Shown: positions 57,240 to 64,000 of the stretch, in pieces | How the letters are laid out: each line of letters begins with the position of its first letter | Numbering within the stretch: position 1 is the stretch's first letter | NCBI RefSeq assembly: GCF_004745645.1 | Contig: NZ_SRMB01000008.1 | Coordinates: forward strand, 33,351 to 97,350 | Length of the DNA: 64,000 nucleotides | Reading direction: 5' to 3' | Origin: Hymenobacter metallicola | GTDB lineage: Bacteria > Bacteroidota > Bacteroidia > Cytophagales > Hymenobacteraceae | Made by a program: the position numbers and the translations under genes | The notes under the pieces: generated by a model | Seen by the model: the letters and a program-made list of their open reading frames with translations, nothing else | Told to the model about the DNA's origin: nothing | Database searches by the model: none

Positions 57240-59573
57240 TTACCAGTTATTTGATTGGGAGAAGAAGCAGCGTAAGTTGACGTAGAAAGCCCGGCCCGGC
57301 TTCTGCAGGCTGAAGTTGTCGTAGAGCAGGGCGTTGGCGATGTTGCGGCCTTCCACGCCGAGATTATAGCGGCCGTTTTTCAGGCTGTACACCACATTGA
57401 TGTCGTGGCTGATCTGCTGCGGAATGTTGAGCTTGTCGCCGCCGCGGCTGGGCCAGTAGAGGTAGAATTCGTGCACGTAGAGCAGGTTGTAGCCGAGGGT
57501 GAGGCTGTTGCCTTTGCCTCCCAGGTCGGGCAGCAGCAGCGAGGCGTCGGCATTCCCGAACAGGTAGGGAATATTCGGCATCTGGTCCTGGTACACCGGG
57601 CTCACGCCCGTGAAGCCCGGCTCGTACTGCTGCATGTTCTGCAGGTACTGATAGGTCAGCGTCGCGCCGGCCGAGAAGCGGTTTTTGTGCGAGTAGCGCA
57701 CTTCCCCGTCGGCTCCTACCGTCCGCACCCCGTCGCGGTTATCAGCCACCAGCCGCGACTGGTTGTTGTTCAGGCGGTTGTAGATGAAGTTGGTGGAGTG
57801 CCGGTACACCGCGTTGGCCGTCACCAGAAACCGGTCGTCCTCCGTGAGTGGGAAATTATAGCTCAGGCCCAGGTTGACGTTGTTGCTTTGCTCCGGGCGC
57901 AGGCTGGGGTTGCCTTCCTGATTTTCTACGTCCCCGAAAATCTCCGTGGCCTCCGGCATCCGGTTGGTGAGTTCGTAGGAAGCCTTAAGCTGCAGGTCTT
58001 TCGTGAAGAAGTACGTACCGGCCACACCGTAGCCCAGCTTGCTGGTCGTCGCCTTCGCCTCTGCCGCCGATACCACATTGCCTTGGGTGATGTACTTACC
58101 AAAAACCGATGCGCTCCACAGCTCGCTCACATTGTAGGAGTAGCCCAGGCCAAGCACGTTTTTCTGCGTTTTCTGAGGCCGGTCAACTGACGTCGGATTC
58201 AGGGCGTCGGAACCTTCCCGGTCAAAGGTGTTGAACACGTTGCTCACGGCAATGGCCTGTTGCTCGTTGAGGCGGTAGTTGACCATGGCGGTGGCCAGGC
58301 CGTTGTGGTTGCGGTACTTGTAAAGGCTGCGCGCCCGTTCTCCGCTCGTGCCGTTGCGCTTGTAGTTGCCCAGCCAGTCGTAGCGCACGTTCATCGTGTC
58401 GATGTTCTGCTCGCGGCCCAGGTTGTAGTTGGCATTGAGCGTCACATCCAGCCCCTTGAGGAGGTCGTCCTTCTTGTACTTCAGCGTAGGCATCAGGATA
58501 GTGCCCCGGCGGTGCCAGCCCCCAAACACCGATACCATGCGGGCCCCGGTCTGGATTTCCTTGTAGTTTTTGCCGGCGGTTATGCCCAGCAGCAGCTTGT
58601 CCGCGTAGCGCTTGTCCACGACGCCGACACTGGCAATCAGGGTTTCGTTGTGGTACGTATCATGAAAGCGGCGCACCACTTTGCCCGGCTCATACGCTCC
58701 GGTGTTGATGTCAGCGGCGTCTACGGTTACTTTATAGTTGTTGTCGGAGTAGTTTTGGAAGGCGCTGATCTGCGCCGTCAGGCCCCCTTTCGACGTCACG
58801 GCCGCGTTAACGACGCTGCGGTGCGTATTAAACGAGCCGTAGGAGTACGAGGCGTCGATATAGTTGCGCTGCCGGTTGCCGGTTACGATGTTGATAGCTC
58901 CGCCCAGGGCATCCGACCCCAGCCAGATGGGTACCACGCCCTTGTACACCTCAATGCGCTCCGCCGCGTTGATGGGAATGTTGTTGATCTGTAACGAGGA
59001 GCCGAACCCATCCATCGGGATGCCGTCGATGAAGTACCGGACGTGGTTGCCCGAGAAGCCGTTGAGCGACAGGTTAAAGTTGGACCCAACGCCCCCCGAC
59101 TCCCGCACCCGGATGCCGGCCACGCGGTCTAGCGCCCCGGCCAGGTCCAGGGTGGTATTGTAGAGCTGCTTGGCATCCACCGCTGTGACGTTGAACGCCT
59201 GGCGGTTGGTTTCCTGCACGGCGGACCGACCGACCACAGTAACCCCCGTCATAGCTACGGAAGCCTCCTCAACGGGTATGGTAAGTGCCGTCTCCTGGCC
59301 TGCCGAAACCGAAATGGAGCGCTGAACGGGCTTGTAGCCAATTCCGGTAACCAGCAGGATGTAAGAGCCCGGTGGAACGTGCAGGATGGTAAACTCCCCG
59401 GCCTGATCCGACACCGTCCCCAGCGACGTATCGACCAGCCGTATAGTAAGAGCTGGGCTGACCTCACCGGAGCTGAAATGAATATTTCCTCGAACTGACC
59501 CTAGAGTCTGGGCCCGAGACACAATACTGTAGGCACATAGTAGTACCAGCAGCAATATTTTCTCAATTTGCAT
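57240..59573 (-). CDS. TonB-dependent receptor with CarboxypepD-like N-terminal domain
   Basis: A 777-residue outer-membrane receptor. A signal peptide (ILLLVLLCAYSIVSRAQ) precedes a CarboxypepD-regulatory-like domain (~25-110: GSVRGNIHFSSGEVSPALTIRLVDTS, VPPGSYILLVTGIGYKPVQ), a plug (NLSLNGFSGNHVRYFIDGIPMDGFGSSLQINNIPINAAERIEVYKGVVPI) and a beta barrel with a C-terminal aromatic end. Probable ferric-siderophore importer. First gene of the six-gene operon; the ATG at 59573 (MQIEKILLL) fits the signal peptide, and an earlier in-frame start overlaps a hairpin. Confidence 0.88.
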   Translation of the reverse strand: MQIEKILLLVLLCAYSIVSRAQTLGSVRGNIHFSSGEVSPALTIRLVDTSLGTVSDQAGEFTILHVPPGSYILLVTGIGYKPVQRSISVSAGQETALTIPVEEASVAMTGVTVVGRSAVQETNRQAFNVTAVDAKQLYNTTLDLAGALDRVAGIRVRESGGVGSNFNLSLNGFSGNHVRYFIDGIPMDGFGSSLQINNIPINAAERIEVYKGVVPIWLGSDALGGAINIVTGNRQRNYIDASYSYGSFNTHRSVVNAAVTSKGGLTAQISAFQNYSDNNYKVTVDAADINTGAYEPGKVVRRFHDTYHNETLIASVGVVDKRYADKLLLGITAGKNYKEIQTGARMVSVFGGWHRRGTILMPTLKYKKDDLLKGLDVTLNANYNLGREQNIDTMNVRYDWLGNYKRNGTSGERARSLYKYRNHNGLATAMVNYRLNEQQAIAVSNVFNTFDREGSDALNPTSVDRPQKTQKNVLGLGYSYNVSELWSASVFGKYITQGNVVSAAEAKATTSKLGYGVAGTYFFTKDLQLKASYELTNRMPEATEIFGDVENQEGNPSLRPEQSNNVNLGLSYNFPLTEDDRFLVTANAVYRHSTNFIYNRLNNNQSRLVADNRDGVRTVGADGEVRYSHKNRFSAGATLTYQYLQNMQQYEPGFTGVSPVYQDQMPNIPYLFGNADASLLLPDLGGKGNSLTLGYNLLYVHEFYLYWPSRGGDKLNIPQQISHDINVVYSLKNGRYNLGVEGRNIANALLYDNFSLQKPGRAFYVNLRCFFSQSNNW

Positions 59574-59617
59574 TGCTTTTCGACGTCCCTGTTTGAAAGC
59601 ACCCGGTTCTCTGGGTT

Positions 59618-59653
59618 GAGCCTCATAGTTGGCGCTATGAGGCTCTTTTTTTT
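59618..59653 (+). terminator. Strong hairpin with T-tract on the + strand, upstream of the TonB gene
   Basis: GAGCCTCATAG and CTATGAGGCTC form an 11-bp perfect stem around TTGGCG, followed by eight T. It would stop + strand transcription toward the iron operon's antisense. The minus strand side lacks a T-tract, so it does not terminate the operon itself. Confidence 0.75.
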
Positions 59654-59908
59654 GCAAACATACCCTTACTTAGATTGATTACAAATAACTGAAGGGGTTT
59701 ATTTAGAATTGCTACAAATACCCACGGTGCTCAGTTGGTATGGCGCGCTGACTTAGTTAGGGCGCAACAGCATCCAGATCATACAAGTAAGTGCATATCG
59801 TATGCCCGGCAGTTCTGCTTTATTGTCCTGGACTTGGGCATTGACATGACAACACGAGCCGGGTGGCTTGCTGGACATTCTTACCACGTTGGCTGAGTAC
59901 TGCAAAGG
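59654..59908. other. Intergenic stretch without a supported gene
   Basis: A minus-strand frame of 63 codons (KPPGSCCHVNAQVQDNKAELPGIRYAL) starts inside the neighbouring repeat and shows no family signal. No other candidate was found. Confidence 0.35.
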
Positions 59909-59940
59909 GCTCGTTTTGCTTTCCGACCGTTTTAATGAAC
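59909..59940 (-). repeat. Array repeat, reverse orientation
   Basis: Minus strand: GTTCATTAAAACGGTCG then GAAAGCAAAACGAGC. Confidence 0.85.
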
Positions 59941-59949
59941 ACAATGCGG

Positions 59950-59976
59950 ATTTATGCGACAGGGTAATCCTAGCGA
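59950..59976 (+). repeat. Array repeat, forward orientation, second half mostly
   Basis: ATGCGACAGGGTAATCC then TAGCGAATT. Its CTA complements the TAG stop of the adjacent - strand gene. Confidence 0.65.
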
Positions 59977-60344
59977 ATTTTTCGGGGGCGTACCCATAGT
60001 TGGGTAATGGAATCCCCTCGGATGAGATAATAATTTTCGTTTGTCCCGAAGCGCGGAATGGCTAACGCTTCTATACCCATAGAATCCTGCCGCAGGATGC
60101 AGATAGCGTTCGCGAAAAAAGGCTCTCGTGCGAAAAGGGAGTCCAGACGAGGCTCTTGCCGCAGCTTATGGCGAAAGATGACTGCATTGGTATAGGTGGC
60201 CTCATACTCTACGCTGCCCCTTTCAGGGATTTCTCTTCCGGTGCCGGTAGGTGCTCCTTGCCGGTAGGTCGCTAGGCCAAATCCTGCTACTAGGCCTAGC
60301 AGGAGAGCCCCAATAATCCGCCAGGCAGTTGCTGAAATAGTCAT
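59970..60344 (-). CDS. Small membrane-anchored protein of unknown function
   Basis: A 124-residue protein with an N-terminal anchor (AWRIIGALLLGLVAGFGLATY) and a soluble part (GREIPERGSVEYEATYTNAVIFRHKLRQEPRLDSLFAREPFFANAICILRQDSMGIEALAIPRFGTNENYYLI...). No family was recognised. The TAG stop overlaps the flanking repeat. Confidence 0.6.
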   Translation of the reverse strand: MTISATAWRIIGALLLGLVAGFGLATYRQGAPTGTGREIPERGSVEYEATYTNAVIFRHKLRQEPRLDSLFAREPFFANAICILRQDSMGIEALAIPRFGTNENYYLIRGDSITQLWVRPRKIR

Positions 60345-60507
60345 TTTTCACGGTAAGTCCTTAGCAGGCAAAGCTAGTGTGAAGCCTAAGCCTAAATAAC
60401 GCTCGTTTGCCTAAACTGCGAAACGAGATGCTGGCCAGCGGTTGCTAAGCCTCCAGTGGGCTGTCCGCTGCGGTGCGTGAGTTTACGAAACCCGTTCACC
60501 TTTCAAA
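60345..60507. other. Intergenic region with several repeat-like fragments upstream of the recombinase
   Basis: ATAACGCTCGTTTGCC (60396) is a reverse repeat end, CTGCGAAACGAG (60415-60427) a forward fragment, and GTTTACGAAACCCG (60481) a half-repeat. It holds no gene and could be a recombination-site region for the serine recombinase. Confidence 0.5.
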
Positions 60508-60534
60508 GTTCACGAAATGCTACTTTTTAACGAG
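60508..60534 (+). repeat. Array repeat, forward, directly upstream of the recombinase
   Basis: GTTCACGAAATGCTA then CTTTTTAACGAG, with mismatches; 20 bp before the recombinase ATG. Confidence 0.65.
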
Positions 60535-60553
60535 TTTCCTAAACTCCATTTTC

Positions 60554-61171
60554 ATGAAGATTGGCTACGCCCGCGTCTCGACCCGCGACCAGAACCTCGA
60601 ACTGCAACTCGATGCCCTGACCCAGGCGGGGTGCACCCTTATTTACCAGGAGAAAGCCTCCGGGGCCTTGGCCGCCCGCGTTGAGCTCGACAAGCTGCTG
60701 GCCCAGTTGCGCCCGGGCGACACGGTGTACATCTACAAGCTTGACCGGCTGGGACGCTCGCTCAAACATCTGCTCGACCTCGTGGCCGACCTGCAGCGGC
60801 GCGAGGTGGGCCTGGTCTCGCTGACGGACGCCATTAACACGAACTCAGCCCAGGGCCGATTGGTGCTGAACCTGTTTGCCTCGCTGGCCGAATTTGAGCG
60901 TGAACTTACTCGCGAACGTACCTTCGCCGGGCTAGCCGCCGCCCGGGCACGAGGTCGGGTAGGCGGGCGCAAGCCGGGCTTGTCGGAAGAAGCTCAGCGC
61001 ACGGCCTTGGCCGCCGAAACCCTCTACCGGGCCCAGCAGCTGAGCACCGACGACATGGCCCGCAGCCTGCGCATTTCCAAGGCTACCTTTTACAAGTACC
61101 TGCGCCATCGCGGCGTCCCCCTCACGCCCCACCGCAAGGCCGAGGAGCAAGTGGCACCAACCACCATTTAA
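60554..61171 (+). CDS. Serine recombinase (resolvase/invertase family)
   Basis: A 205-residue recombinase of the small resolvase/invertase group. The catalytic Ser is residue 9 in MKIGYARVSTRDQNLELQ, followed by KLDRLGRSLKHLL, LNLFASLAEFERELTRERT (the usual E-helix), and a C-terminal helix-turn-helix (STDDMARSLRISKATFYKYLRHRGV). This subgroup catalyses inversion or resolution between short direct-bound sites. It sits inside the array behind a degenerate repeat and is the only recombinase in the window, so it is the first candidate for moving or inverting units. The start at 60554 matches the conserved N-terminus. Confidence 0.92.
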   Translation: MKIGYARVSTRDQNLELQLDALTQAGCTLIYQEKASGALAARVELDKLLAQLRPGDTVYIYKLDRLGRSLKHLLDLVADLQRREVGLVSLTDAINTNSAQGRLVLNLFASLAEFERELTRERTFAGLAAARARGRVGGRKPGLSEEAQRTALAAETLYRAQQLSTDDMARSLRISKATFYKYLRHRGVPLTPHRKAEEQVAPTTI

Positions 61172-61190
61172 AATAACGAGCGTATTTTTA
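61168..61190 (+). repeat. Partial array repeat at the recombinase 3' end
   Basis: TTAAAATAACGAGCGTATTT is the final part of the second half; the rest is lost. It overlaps the recombinase stop. Confidence 0.5.
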
Positions 61191-61220
61191 GCCCCCACCC
61201 TGACCCCGCGCACCTGCTGT

Positions 61221-61799
61221 ATGCCCGCCCGCAAGCCTACTATCCTGCAAGAACTGCGCACCGCCCTAAACCGGGCCGCATCGGAGGGGAACGACGCCCT
61301 GGCGGCTGAACTCTCTTCGATTCGGCATGCAGTTCAGGGTAAGAGAAGCGCGCTCTCCTTAGTGCCGTTGCTGGAGACAGCCACGAGCCGTATTACCCAA
61401 GCCTTCGTCGCTGAAGTCCTGGGCGCGGCCGGCGACAAGCGCGTGCTCAAGCCGTTGATGCGGGCCGTGGCCCATCCTGCGAATGTGCGCTACACCTCAC
61501 AGTTGCTGTGGGCCTGCTCCCGCTACGATTGCTCGGCCCACCTAGCCTTTTTCGTTCGGTTCCTATTGACCCGCGCGGAGGCCGACGAAGGCATGATGTG
61601 GGCCATGGCCGTCATCGAAAACATGAAAGGCCCCTTTGCGCCGGCGGCCGTCAAACGGGCCATTGCCCAGTTGCTTCGTCCCAAGCAACAGCTCCTGTCA
61701 GCAGACACGCAAGCAGAACTCTTCCGCGTGCAGGCCGCCTACGCCTTGCTCGACAGGTATTTTGGCCAAGTCGACCAAGACTGGAAAAAAGAATTGTAG
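61221..61799 (+). CDS. HEAT-repeat-like protein
   Basis: A 192-residue all-helical protein. Blocks such as LVPLLETATSRITQAFVAEVLGAAGDKRVLKPLMRAVAHP and VRYTSQLLWACSRYDCSAHLAFFVRFLLTRAEADEGMMWAMAVIENM have the HEAT/armadillo two-helix period, with the common GDKRVLKPLM turn. It is probably a protein-interaction scaffold. The function is unknown; similar proteins occur beside DNA-repair and immunity genes. Confidence 0.7.
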   Translation: MPARKPTILQELRTALNRAASEGNDALAAELSSIRHAVQGKRSALSLVPLLETATSRITQAFVAEVLGAAGDKRVLKPLMRAVAHPANVRYTSQLLWACSRYDCSAHLAFFVRFLLTRAEADEGMMWAMAVIENMKGPFAPAAVKRAIAQLLRPKQQLLSADTQAELFRVQAAYALLDRYFGQVDQDWKKEL

Positions 61800-61811
61800 C
61801 GTCTTCTAACA

Positions 61812-61840
61812 ATTCAGCCAAACGGTCGTTTGAGCAGCTG
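61812..61840 (+). repeat. Array repeat, second half degenerate
   Basis: ATTCAGCCAAACGGTC then GTTTGAGCAGCTG; 13 bp after the HEAT gene stop. Confidence 0.75.
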
Positions 61841-62002
61841 TTCTCAAGCTACTCGACTTAACGTAAGGTGACTTCTCGGACACATCTCCCCCTAGTACTA
61901 GTCCCGGCGGTTGGGCAAAATTGCATTTGCGCTGAGCAGCAGTGGCTGAACGGCTCGCCTCCCCGGTTGGTGCGGCGAGCAGCAGGTGGCGGGTGGTGCT
62001 AC

Positions 62003-62452
62003 TCACAAGCGGAGATAGCCACAGCGGTGGGTTTCGGGCAGCAAGCGGTTGAGCTCCTGAACCAGCGCGTTGAACCACGGGACCTGACAGCCGCTGATCT
62101 CGGTGCGCTTGCGCCGGGTGCCTTTCTGAATGATCACGGTGTAGCGCGCTTCATCGGAGTTGGTCGTCGCGCACTGGTACTCCGCACGAATGGTCGACAA
62201 ATAGGTGTGGTTCACGGCGGCCAAGAGCTGGTTGCGCTCGCGCGGCGTGAGCGCCCGCCGGTACACCGAGTCCGGGCATGGGTTCAAATTGAGCCACTGC
62301 ACCATCAGCGAATCGGCCGTCACGGTGTACTGGTAAAAGCCCAGGAAGTAGCTGTTCTGCAGCTGCAGCCAGGTCACGCGCTGCGGAGCTGACTGAGCAG
62401 CCAGCGGTGCGACCCGGAAAAGTGCCCACAGGCAGAACAAGACACGCCACAT
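62003..62452 (-). CDS. Small secreted protein of unknown function
   Basis: A 149-residue protein with a signal peptide (MWRVLFCLWALFRVAPLAAQ). The body (VTWLQLQNSYFLGFYQYTVTADSLMVQWLNLNPCPDSVYRRALTPRERNQLLAAVNHTYLSTIRAEYQC) ends in EISGCQVPWFNALVQELNRLL. The family is unknown. It is single in its unit. Confidence 0.6.
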   Translation of the reverse strand: MWRVLFCLWALFRVAPLAAQSAPQRVTWLQLQNSYFLGFYQYTVTADSLMVQWLNLNPCPDSVYRRALTPRERNQLLAAVNHTYLSTIRAEYQCATTNSDEARYTVIIQKGTRRKRTEISGCQVPWFNALVQELNRLLPETHRCGYLRL

Positions 62453-62486
62453 ACGCCGAGGTTTTAGGCAAACATAACGTTTACCA

Positions 62487-62515
62487 CTCCTTTCGCTACC
62501 TAATTGTGTCTGAAG
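62487..62515 (-). repeat. Array repeat, reverse orientation
   Basis: Minus strand: CTTCAGACACAATTAG then GTAGCGAAAGGAGTGG; the first half is poor and the second good. Confidence 0.65.
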
Positions 62516-62534
62516 ATTTGGTATTCAGAGAAGG

Positions 62535-63257
62535 CTAGCTCGGTTTTATTTTTGCATCAACTAGTGGAAGAGTCTCTAAGTAGGAGTGCTGCAGTAACGC
62601 CAGCGCCAGCGGAGCAGAACAGCCTATGACACTCCAGCTTACCCATTCTGCTTGATAGAGACACCACGCATGATCTGCGGCAAACATATAAGTAGGTAAG
62701 GCGTTGTCCCGTTGGTACACCGACAGCAGATCCGCACATATGCCCCGCTCTAGCCAGTCCACTGGCATATCTTCCGCGTCCCAGCGATAGTTGCCTTCCT
62801 CAACTGAGCCATGAAAAAATGTATCAGTCGTAGCCCCCAGCACCTGCACCAGGTGCTCGATGAAAGCTTCTTCCAGGGTCGGGCTGCTGCCTAAATTAGG
62901 TGGCCGTTCGCCGTGAAAATCACAGATGGCCTCCCAACTAACAGGCACCTGGGCTGGCATACCAGCTAGTGCGGCTGCCTCCCGATAGGTGATGCGCTCT
63001 ACCCGTTCAGCAGGCGGCCCCCCTTGGTGAATTCCATACGTGTTCCAGAAGGCTACCCGGGCATTTAGATCCGCTACGGAGGTACAGGCGAACGAGTAGG
63101 ACGCCAGCGGAATGCTACGGTCAATGCCTAGCACCGGGAAAAGCTTGACATACGCATCATAGCCTTGTGGTACTCCCAAGGAACCAGGAGCAGCCTCGGA
63201 TACGGTAGGGGGTAGCCAACCAAGTTGGTCTGTTATTGGAACGAGAGTGAGGCTCAT
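62535..63257 (-). CDS. Soluble protein of unknown function, immunity-like
   Basis: A 240-residue protein (VPITDQLGWLPPTVSEAAPGSLGVPQGYDAYVKLFPVLGIDRSIPL...). The segments RITYREAAALAGMPAQVPVSWEAICDFHGERPPNLGSS, EEAFIEHLVQVLGATTDTFFHG and FAADHAWCLYQAEWVSWSVIGCS recur in many unnamed Bacteroidota and Proteobacteria proteins of immunity-type neighbourhoods. No catalytic motif was recognised. Confidence 0.65.
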   Translation of the reverse strand: MSLTLVPITDQLGWLPPTVSEAAPGSLGVPQGYDAYVKLFPVLGIDRSIPLASYSFACTSVADLNARVAFWNTYGIHQGGPPAERVERITYREAAALAGMPAQVPVSWEAICDFHGERPPNLGSSPTLEEAFIEHLVQVLGATTDTFFHGSVEEGNYRWDAEDMPVDWLERGICADLLSVYQRDNALPTYMFAADHAWCLYQAEWVSWSVIGCSAPLALALLQHSYLETLPLVDAKIKPS

Positions 63258-63390
63258 AGTAAAGGGCGTAAGTCAACAGTCTGCAATCTACGAGCAGGAG
63301 CTGATGTGACACTCTCGCAAAAGACTTATTGATAGGTCCTAATAAGCCGGCACTTATCAGGCCTTATAATTCTGGCTTAGCTGTATGCTG

Positions 63391-63420
63391 CGAATGGTCC
63401 AAAAAGAGAAAGGAGCGTTT
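63391..63420 (+). repeat. Array repeat, forward, first half degenerate
   Basis: CGAATGGTCC then AAAAAGAGAAAGGAGCGTT, just ahead of a -7 box. Confidence 0.7.
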
Positions 63421-63430
63421 AGATAAGACG

Positions 63431-63438
63431 TACTTTTG
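63431..63438 (+). promoter_or_regulatory. -7 promoter box of the HAD gene
   Basis: TACTTTTG, a perfect TAnnTTTG box, 4 bp before the GTG start, so transcription would begin at or next to the start codon. Confidence 0.65.
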
Positions 63439-63442
63439 TCGA

Positions 63443-63865
63443 GTGACTAAACTCTATGTAGACATTGATGGCGTGTTGCTCACAGCCAAGCATACCCGCC
63501 CGGCCCCAGGCGTTGAAGAATTTGTAGTGTTCGTTACGCAGCATTTCGAATGCTATTGGCTCACGACACATTGCAAAGGCGACGGAACCGCGGCCCTTCG
63601 CTACCTCTCCACGTATTTGCCGGCAAGCAGTTTGACCCAACTAGGCGCAGTGCAGTCTACGAACTGGGATGCACTGAAAACTGAGGCGATTGACCTGGGT
63701 GCCGACTTCTATTGGTTAGAAGACCAACCTTTTCAGGCCGAAATAGCGTGCCTGGAAGCAGCAGGTGTAGCCGACCGCTTGCTCGTGGTGGACCTGAGCA
63801 CCCCTGAAGCGTTGCGCCAGCTGCAGGAAACCTTGCGCCAAGCCTTGCAGAAGCAACAGCCCTAA
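63443..63865 (+). CDS. HAD-like small phosphatase-type protein
   Basis: A 140-residue protein that begins VTKLYVDIDGVLLTAKHTRPAPGVEEFVVFV, the HAD motif I (DxDGV). WLTTHCKGD is the motif II position and YWLEDQPF the acidic motif IV-like segment. The protein is shorter than most HAD phosphatases and lacks a large cap. The GTG start at 63443 is preferred: a longer frame from 63329 would cover the repeat and the -7 box. The stop is directly followed by the next repeat. Confidence 0.7.
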   Translation: MTKLYVDIDGVLLTAKHTRPAPGVEEFVVFVTQHFECYWLTTHCKGDGTAALRYLSTYLPASSLTQLGAVQSTNWDALKTEAIDLGADFYWLEDQPFQAEIACLEAAGVADRLLVVDLSTPEALRQLQETLRQALQKQQP

Positions 63866-63900
63866 GTTCAGGAAAACGGTGGTTCTAGCGAAAGGAGGAT
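63866..63900 (+). repeat. Array repeat, full length, touching the preceding stop
   Basis: GTTCAGGAAAACGGTG then GTTCTAGCGAAAGGAGGAT; it starts at the base after the HAD stop. Confidence 0.94.
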
Positions 63901-63928
63901 AGAGTAGTACCTGTAGTGGACACCCAAG

Positions 63929-64000
63929 ATGAACTCTGCTAGGCAGCGTTGGCGAGCGGCCGCACGCTTACTTGATTTTCAATTCTGGAATCAGCGGGTC
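63929..64000 (+). CDS. Start of a next array gene (3' truncated by the window)
   Basis: From the ATG the frame MNSARQRWRAAARLLDFQFW is open to the end of the window, 28 bp after a repeat. It is too short to assign. Confidence 0.35.
   Translation, partial: MNSARQRWRAAARLLDFQFWNQRV

Noticed and set aside
3736..63900. Classical integron attC sites
   Set aside because: The repeat is not an imperfect palindrome with RYYYAAC/GTTRRRY ends, units carry their own promoters in both orientations, and no IntI-type tyrosine recombinase is in the window.

Overview
The window is chromosomal DNA of a GC-rich Bacteroidota bacterium, most likely Hymenobacter or a close relative. This rests on type IX secretion C-terminal sorting domains, TAnnTTTG promoter boxes, MORN/SMI1/SUFU-type small proteins, LytS/LytTR regulators and a DUF4374-TonB iron operon. 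The genus is inferred from gene content, not from a marker gene.

Layout. 1-3.7 kb: two exported type IX secretion substrates, the end of a GH26-type mannanase with a discoidin module and an SGNH-type esterase. 3.7-38.0 kb: a long array of small accessory genes. Nearly every gene or gene pair is delimited by a roughly 35-bp interspersed repeat. Between 3.7 and 38 kb every copy points the same way (+), although the genes lie on both strands. Each repeat abuts either the promoter side of a + gene or the stop codon of a - gene. Unit contents include GNATs, TfoX-N, AraC plus a TetX-like monooxygenase, MORN lipoproteins, DUF416, SUFU, DUF4288 and SMI1/KNR4 proteins, and many unknown small proteins, several resembling polymorphic-toxin immunity proteins. 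Larger blocks without internal repeats are a LytS-LytS-LytTR operon (15-18 kb), MazEF, and a 1221-aa delta-60-repeat exported protein.

38.5-49.3 kb: a plasmid-derived or mobilizable segment with no array repeats. It holds a toprim/primase-like pseudogene, AraC plus SDR genes, a hipB with a hipA stub and two palindromic operators, ParA with its partner, an AT-rich repeat region, a MobC-like accessory protein, a relaxase broken at a 28-bp-arm perfect palindrome, and a TraG/VirD4 coupling protein. 49.3-52.4 kb: more array units, with the repeats now in the opposite orientation. 52.8-59.6 kb: a six-gene iron/siderophore operon resembling XusABC (TonB receptor, DUF4374 lipoprotein, DUF4198, two small membrane proteins, PepSY reductase-like protein). 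59.9-64 kb: array units resume, with mixed repeat orientation, and include a serine recombinase preceded by repeat-like sequence.

The main candidate for an undescribed system is the repeat-delimited cassette array. It has over 40 copies of a motif built from two direct half-repeats 16 bp apart, single-gene units in either orientation, several decayed units, and a serine recombinase unit. It recalls integrons and the recombinase-associated immunity arrays (rAID) of Bacteroidales, but the repeat is not attC-like and no tyrosine integrase is visible here. Whether the repeat is a recombination site, a regulatory element or both cannot be decided from sequence alone.
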